Source: Paralithodes platypus
Lineage: Eukaryota; Arthropoda; Malacostraca; Decapoda; Lithodidae
Direction: 5' to 3'
DNA: 64,000 bases
Assembly: GCA_032716605.1 (NCBI GenBank)
Contig: CM064580.1
Span: 35,575,518-35,639,517, forward strand
Position 1 is the first letter of the stretch, and every line of letters begins with the position of its first letter. Shown here in pieces: positions 59,601 to 64,000 of this stretch. The position numbers and the translations under genes are program-made. The notes under the pieces were generated by a model. The model had not been told where the DNA came from and did no database searches. It was given only the letters and a program-made list of their open reading frames with translations.

Positions 59601-61226
59601 CAGCCTTAGACGCTCTCGCTGCTGACTTGAAATCGGCAAAGGAGGATGGCACAAGCAAACTGAAGCAGTTCTTGAATGAGAGAGTGTATTCCAAGACCAA
59701 GTCTCTCAACGACAGAGTTCCCCGTAGCAAGCGTTTGAACTTTTCAACTCAGGAATTGAAGAAACAGATGGTGAGAACCTGAAGGGAAAGACTGAGGAAA
59801 TGGAGCGTAATGCCTTGGCCTCTGTTCTCAGACTGGTTGAAACGAGTGGTGCCCTCAAACTTCAAGAAGTCCTGCAGCATCGTGTTACAGCCGAGTGCTT
59901 TTCCATCTTCAACGTCAATGGAACCATCCGTAAGTCACAGAAAAGCAAGCTTCAACAAAAACTAACTATGACTGTCATTCCAGAGCCTGATGTATACACG
60001 TCTATTATTGATATGGGCCTCATCTGGCGCCTAACAACTCCTACCATTGAAGACAGAGAGAAGGGAGACGGTACCAAGTATACCTGGGGAGATTATGCAG
60101 AGAAGTTGGTGCACTTCGTTCTAACGAGACACAAGCATGCTGAGCGCATCATTTGCGTCAATGATTCATATGATCAGAATTACACGATCAAGGACAGTGA
60201 GAGAATACTGCACCAAAAAAAAATGCCAATCAGCATGTCTTCATGAAGACAGAAGATAAATTTCCTTCTAGTAAAGTTTTCCATGCTCTCCTGGGTAAAC
60301 CTGAGAACAAAATCCACCTTCAGGCATTTCTTCAAACGGAATTCCAGAGAACAGCAGCAACAACTAGCACCGAGATCATCTACTGTGTAGTTGGCAGCAC
60401 TGCAAAGAATCTCACCACAGGCAACCTTGCGCCAGAGCTCACATGCTCACATGCAGAGGCATATACGGCAATGCTCACCATATATAGTGTGCTCCGGTCA
60501 GACAGCTACACAGCAGCTGTCGTTCGTGACACAGAGGACACAGACAACTACGTGCAAGCGGCATATGTTGCTCAGAAGACAACAGGAATCCTGTGTGTGA
60601 AACGCAAACGTCAGCTTATCGATGCCCGATGTTTGTGCAGTGAGGCAATGGCTGCATCCATCATACCACTTCATGTCCTCACTGGGTGTGACCACAACTC
60701 TGGCTTCTATGGAGCAAGCAAGAAGCTCATCGCAGATCGTCTGGAGAAGTCTAAAGAGGCACATGACCTGCTAGCAGCATGTGGTACACAGCTCCTAGTC
60801 ACAGAACAGGTCATCAGTGATTTGGAGCGGTTTGTCATTCGATATGTCTATGGTGATACCAAATGCAAGACCCTGGGAGATGCGAGGGCAGCGAAGTGGA
60901 GAGCTCAGAAGAAAAACAGCACTATCCGACTTGTGCCTGACATGGACAGTCTCCGTCCACACTTGGAGCGTGCAAACTATCTTGCATATTTGCAAAAGCA
61001 TTACCAGCTCCAAAGTCACCCCTCACCGATCGGCCATGGATGGCATCTTGTAAATGGCCTATGTCTGCCTGTCCGTTCAACCCAGCCCCCACTTCCCCCA
61101 TCCATACCACTACCTACAAATCCGCAGGCAGAGAACAACAGTGATGATAGCAGCGAAAGTGAGGACAGTGATTCTGATAGTGGCTCATACAGTGAATCAT
61201 GTAGTGACAGTGAAGTGGCAGATTAG
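56631..61226 (+). pseudogene. transposon-encoded protein with Cys/His clusters and PIN/FEN-like C-terminus, broken by many lesions
   Basis: Start chosen at ATG 56631, just after a splice-acceptor-like tract ending CAG at 56576. Order by approximate codon: CILLCGKRCTADDC (20) with HHMHSTC (80); CVWC (136) with RYHRACWRKYV (200), resembling zinc-binding pairs; a helical middle; RFKGSGISDVLVGVGVIADG (690); RVYSKTKSLNDRVPRSKR; YTWGDYAEKL and IICVNDSYD; AEAYT; DTEDTDNYVQAAYVA; PLHVLTGCDHNSGFYG (1350); and an acidic Ser/Asp tail. The GCD motif after acidic clusters recalls the helix-hairpin region of FEN/PIN nucleases (inference). Lesions: TAA 56682; frameshifts near 57045, 57735, 57800, 58690, 58782, 59512 and 59770; and an A9 run at 60215-60223. 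Similar proteins are common in cnidarian and mollusc genomes from memory; function unproven. Confidence 0.75.
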
Positions 61227-61559
61227 TATGTGCAATTAGTATAATACAATACAATAACAATACAATATACAATACAATACAATACAATAACCATTCCAGT
61301 GGATTTGTAATGCCAGCATTAGTGAAAAAAGACACCTCATTCGTCCTTGTAGCTCATCTGATGCCAGAGATATTACATTTCATGTTTTTAAAGATGGCGT
61401 TGGCGGCCATTTTGAATATTGGGCTCTAGCAGAGTTAGCCGTCATTTTTCAGAGGGGCATAGGAGCTAATTTTCCTTTAAAATGGTTCAGGTTGTCAAAT
61501 CCATTGAGAGAAAAAGGTAGGAACAAAATGGTCACGGATTCCAAGCAAATGACCCTACT
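61122..61559 (-). repeat. right terminal inverted repeat
   Basis: 438 bp, the inverse of 56096-56543. Its inner part, 61122-61226, encodes the last 34 codons of the element's gene (ENNSDDSSESEDSDSDSGS region) and the TAG stop, so the coding region runs into the TIR. Confidence 0.93.
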
Positions 61560-61564
61560 ACAAT
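61560..61564. other. target-site duplication ACAAT, right copy
   Basis: It matches 56091-56095. The following CTACCCAATT continues the host repeat as in copy 1 at 55590. Confidence 0.88.
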
Positions 61565-62391
61565 CTACCCAATTCTTCTACAACGTGTATTTTAATTTTG
61601 TGTTATAATTGCATATGCACAACAAATAGGGTATTCGAATTCAAAGAAGGCAGAGGTAAAACTCCAAACATTAGAATGTCGTCATCGTTTAAACTACTCC
61701 ATGAGTGGCACTATATGCTCGTGTTCCAGATTTGTGTCCTTGCAGTATATAATATAATTCATATATGAACAGCACACCCACGTATTTGCTTGAAATTATA
61801 TTAACATTATCTTTGTGGCATACAAGTTTGAAGAGTAATTAGATTTTTGTTTTATGCATCAATTTGCATGTAAGAATTTGCCCGAATACTGTAAAATGTT
61901 CCTAAGTTCTGTTTGACTTACTGTCTTACATAAATAACTGATGACAGATCTCTTACTTATTTATTTAAAGCTTCGATTCAGCCTTATTCGATAAAACAGG
62001 ACAATTAGTGGCACAACTAAAAGTATAATGTAGGATGCGGTGGAGGGAAGAGGTAAATCTGAGAGGGAGTAAAGTTATGTGAAGTATTGTATATTGTTTA
62101 CGTGATTGATAATGTGATAGAACTAGAACAATAAGTGTTACCCCATCGAATATGTTGAACCTAACCCGACAATGAATAGCTAAAATTGACCCAAAACCCA
62201 TAAGATTCAGTCATGACGAAAGATTGTTCTACCTTTGTCAGTAAAGAAGCTCATTCTCGAAAGAAAAAATAAAACACTTACAAAGCAGAATCTCAAGAGC
62301 GTATTTAACCAACAAACTTTATTCTGACAACATTATGAGACCTGTTTGCATCGGTATTGGCAAGTGGCCTGAAAGTAGTGACAACATTCTT
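61565..62391. other. AT-rich non-coding sequence
   Basis: Only the first 10-15 bases are recognisable, as continuation of the host repeat. No gene seen. Confidence 0.4.
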
Positions 62392-62766
62392 TTAAGGGGA
62401 GCTGGTTCACTTTTTGGGCGATTTTTGCATGTGTTCATTATGTTTCTAGTTTCCTCCCTAGACCTCCATCAAATTAAAAAAAAAAAAAAAAATCCATTAG
62501 AGCCCCCTTCTAGATTAATTTGTACATTTTTCGGTAGAAAAATTTCCCGGCCGAAGGCCGCTTCTTCTAACATTACAGGCTCACTATCGTTTGCCAGGAA
62601 AAAATAGACACCTAAATAGCACGAAAGGTCTAAATATTGACGAAGACATGGGGCGAAAGGTCTTATAATCGACTTACTAATGGGACACACATCTTAACAT
62701 GTGAAAACTAATGGGGCTAAACATGAGGGAGAAAGTGGTCCAGAAAACTGGCCCATTCCCCCTTAA
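62392..62766 (+). mobile_element. TTAA MITE, family 1
   Basis: TTAA at 62392-62395 and 62763-62766, with ends TTAAGGGGAGCTGG and CCATTCCCCCTTAA. The interior has CCTCCCTAGACCTCCATCAA, CCCGGCCGAAGGCCG, GCTCACTATCGTTTGCCAGG and GGGGCTAAACATGAGGGAG. About 375 bp. Confidence 0.88.
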
Positions 62767-63110
62767 AAGTTCAATTCAGAAGCTGCCAAACCAGATTGAT
62801 GGGAAAAAGGCGGCGACAAAAGCGTTCGTGTTGGTCCCCTTTAATCGTTCGTGTTGGTCCCCTTTAATCGTTCGTGTTGGTCCCCTTTAATCGTTCGTGT
62901 TGGTCCCCTTTAATCGTTCGTGTTGGTCCCCTTTAATCGTTCGTGTTGGTCCCCTTTAATCGTTCGTGTTGGTCCCCTTTAATCGTTCGTGTTGGTCCCC
63001 TTTAATCGTTCGTGTTGGTCCCCTTTAATCGTTCGTGTTGGTCCCTTGTTGGTCCCCTTTAATCGTTCGTGTTGGTCCCCTTTAATCGTTCGTGTTGGTC
63101 CCCTTTAATC
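62767..63110 (+). repeat. 23-bp tandem array grown from a MITE end
   Basis: 62767-62823 resembles the right part of the 6021-type MITE (AGCTGCCAAACCAG, AAAAAGGCGGCGACAAAAGCG). From 62824 the unit GTTCGTGTTGGTCCCCTTTA + ATC repeats every 23 bases: nine exact units to 63030, one irregular 34-base unit (63031-63064), then two exact units to 63110. The unit matches the terminus form GCTCGTGTGATACCGGCTTTA at 6215. Confidence 0.93.
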
Positions 63111-64000
63111 GCACAATTCCAACAGCAACACGTAAACAGTGTGTCACAGTAATTATCATAGTGCTGTATCACGCAAGGTTTTTGTCGGTGTGATAAAAAG
63201 CTTGTTTGAGAGGACGTTGTTTGGCTTTAGCTTCCTTGTAAGCTAATTGATAGATACTGAAATCAATGTAAATTAGTTTACTTGTCTTGACATTTAATGT
63301 TTACAGTAGTTATATATTTGGTATTACAATAATTAGGCGACAATTATGTATCTTCTAGGTAGCTTAGAAAGCTAAATAATTATTAAAGTTGAACTTTACA
63401 TATGTACTGTATATAATTATGCATGCATGTGCAAGAATGTGTGTGCAGTATGTATGCATACGTATGCCATATGTGTGAATGCATTTCCTGTGTGTGTATA
63501 ACTATGTATGCTGCCATATACATATGATGTAATTAGGTGTATGACTGGTTATTTGTATGTCCACGTCAAGCTATACAATTACATAATAAAGAACAAAAAT
63601 GCCTATATGTGTGCAATCTCATTTAAGTGTGTATATGTAGGGAAGATAGTTATGTTGATGTTGAAGCGTAATACAGACAATATGTACCTCCCTAACCCCC
63701 ACAAGAACAGGTCCACACCCATAGCAGGTTGATGATGAATGACCGGATCTGTATAAACAACAAAGTCAATGATCATATTGCTCTGACAGAATCCTTCTTT
63801 GACGCGCGCGCGGGTGTGTGTGTTTATGTGTGTGTTTGTGTGGCTATATATACAGTATATACTGTACGTAGATATTTGAGTTTTGGGACTATGTAATTTA
63901 TTCATATTAAGTACCCTACCTACATTTATAATTATGATATGCTACTATAGGTACTTAAACTTAACACTAGTTCGCAAACTATACACACTTATCCTATCCA
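63111..64000. other. AT-rich non-coding sequence
   Basis: GT-rich and ATGTGTG words, a short palindromic (CG)n/(TG)n patch near 63803-63842, and no recognised gene. Confidence 0.4.

Larger units (their letters stand above)
56096..61559 (+). mobile_element. 5.46-kb DNA transposon with about 440-bp terminal inverted repeats
   Basis: Ends read AGTAGGGTCATTTGCTTGG at 56096 and its inverse at 61559, flanked by ACAAT. The TIRs extend to 56543 on the left and 61122 on the right. One long decayed gene fills the middle (56631-61226). Long TIRs with a single large ORF exclude LINE or LTR elements. The 5-bp duplication and AGTAGGG start do not match a superfamily I can name with confidence: Polinton ends also start with AG but have 6-bp duplications, and no polymerase, integrase or capsid gene is seen here. 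Confidence 0.9.

Noticed and set aside
56096..61559. Polinton/Maverick element
   Set aside because: Long TIRs starting with AG are suggestive, but the element is only 5.5 kb, the target duplication is 5 bp rather than 6, and no polymerase B, integrase, ATPase or capsid gene is seen.
62824..63110. CRISPR-like array
   Set aside because: Pure 23-bp tandem units with no spacers.

Overview
This window looks like intergenic DNA from a large, repeat-rich arthropod genome, most likely a decapod crustacean. Four things support that: degenerate TTAGG/CCTAA telomere-type repeats (46562-46784), a tRNA-headed SINE whose body resembles short repeats I remember from decapods (10850-11114), very dense GT, GA, AT and AAT microsatellites, and many LINE fragments. 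I found no convincing intact host protein-coding gene and no functional rRNA or tRNA gene. Almost everything recognisable is a mobile element or tandem repeat, and most coding sequence is broken.

The most substantial object is a 5.46-kb DNA element at 56096-61559. It has terminal inverted repeats (TIRs) of about 440 bp, a 5-bp target duplication (ACAAT), and one long, repeatedly frameshifted gene of about 1,500 codons (56631-61226). That gene has Cys/His clusters near its N-terminus, a C-terminal region resembling PIN/FEN-type nucleases and an acidic Ser/Asp tail. A second copy of the host repeat without the element lies just upstream (55394-55590), so the insertion boundaries can be read by comparison. 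The right TIR contains the 3' end of the gene, so the left TIR carries the same stretch in antisense.

A second theme is short foldback elements (MITEs) flanked by TTAA. Family 1 has about twelve copies of roughly 350 bp. Family 2 has three near-palindromic copies of 373-386 bp. Family 3 consists of 213-bp elements with TTAACCC ends. Families 1 and 2 share the core GCGAGCGATAGCGAGCC. In at least three places a MITE terminus merges into a tandem array (2881-3025, 4751-5245, 62824-63110), suggesting that element ends seed minisatellites here.

Retroelement remains include a jockey/CR1-like reverse transcriptase (2-1301, +), a CR1-like LINE on the minus strand (15845-18340) split by a second 5'-truncated LINE with a zinc-knuckle/endonuclease-like C-terminus (16346-17836), an RTE-like RT (24978-25998, -), a Penelope- or YIDD-type RT C-terminus (22645-23105, -), a LINE ORF1 with a CCHC knuckle (31990-33090, -), and several LINE 3' ends (7940-8340, 19740-20024, 26046-26320, 26980-28388, 47163-47285). 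SINEs lie at 10850-11114 (-) and 28396-28632 (+), and a perfect head-to-head pair of tRNA-like units at 30907-31064.

The remaining sequence is AT-rich non-coding DNA, purine- or pyrimidine-biased low-complexity tracts (1310-1950, 34660-35170, 36030-37220, 50230-51160) and microsatellites. All assignments come from reading motifs by eye; no database search was possible.
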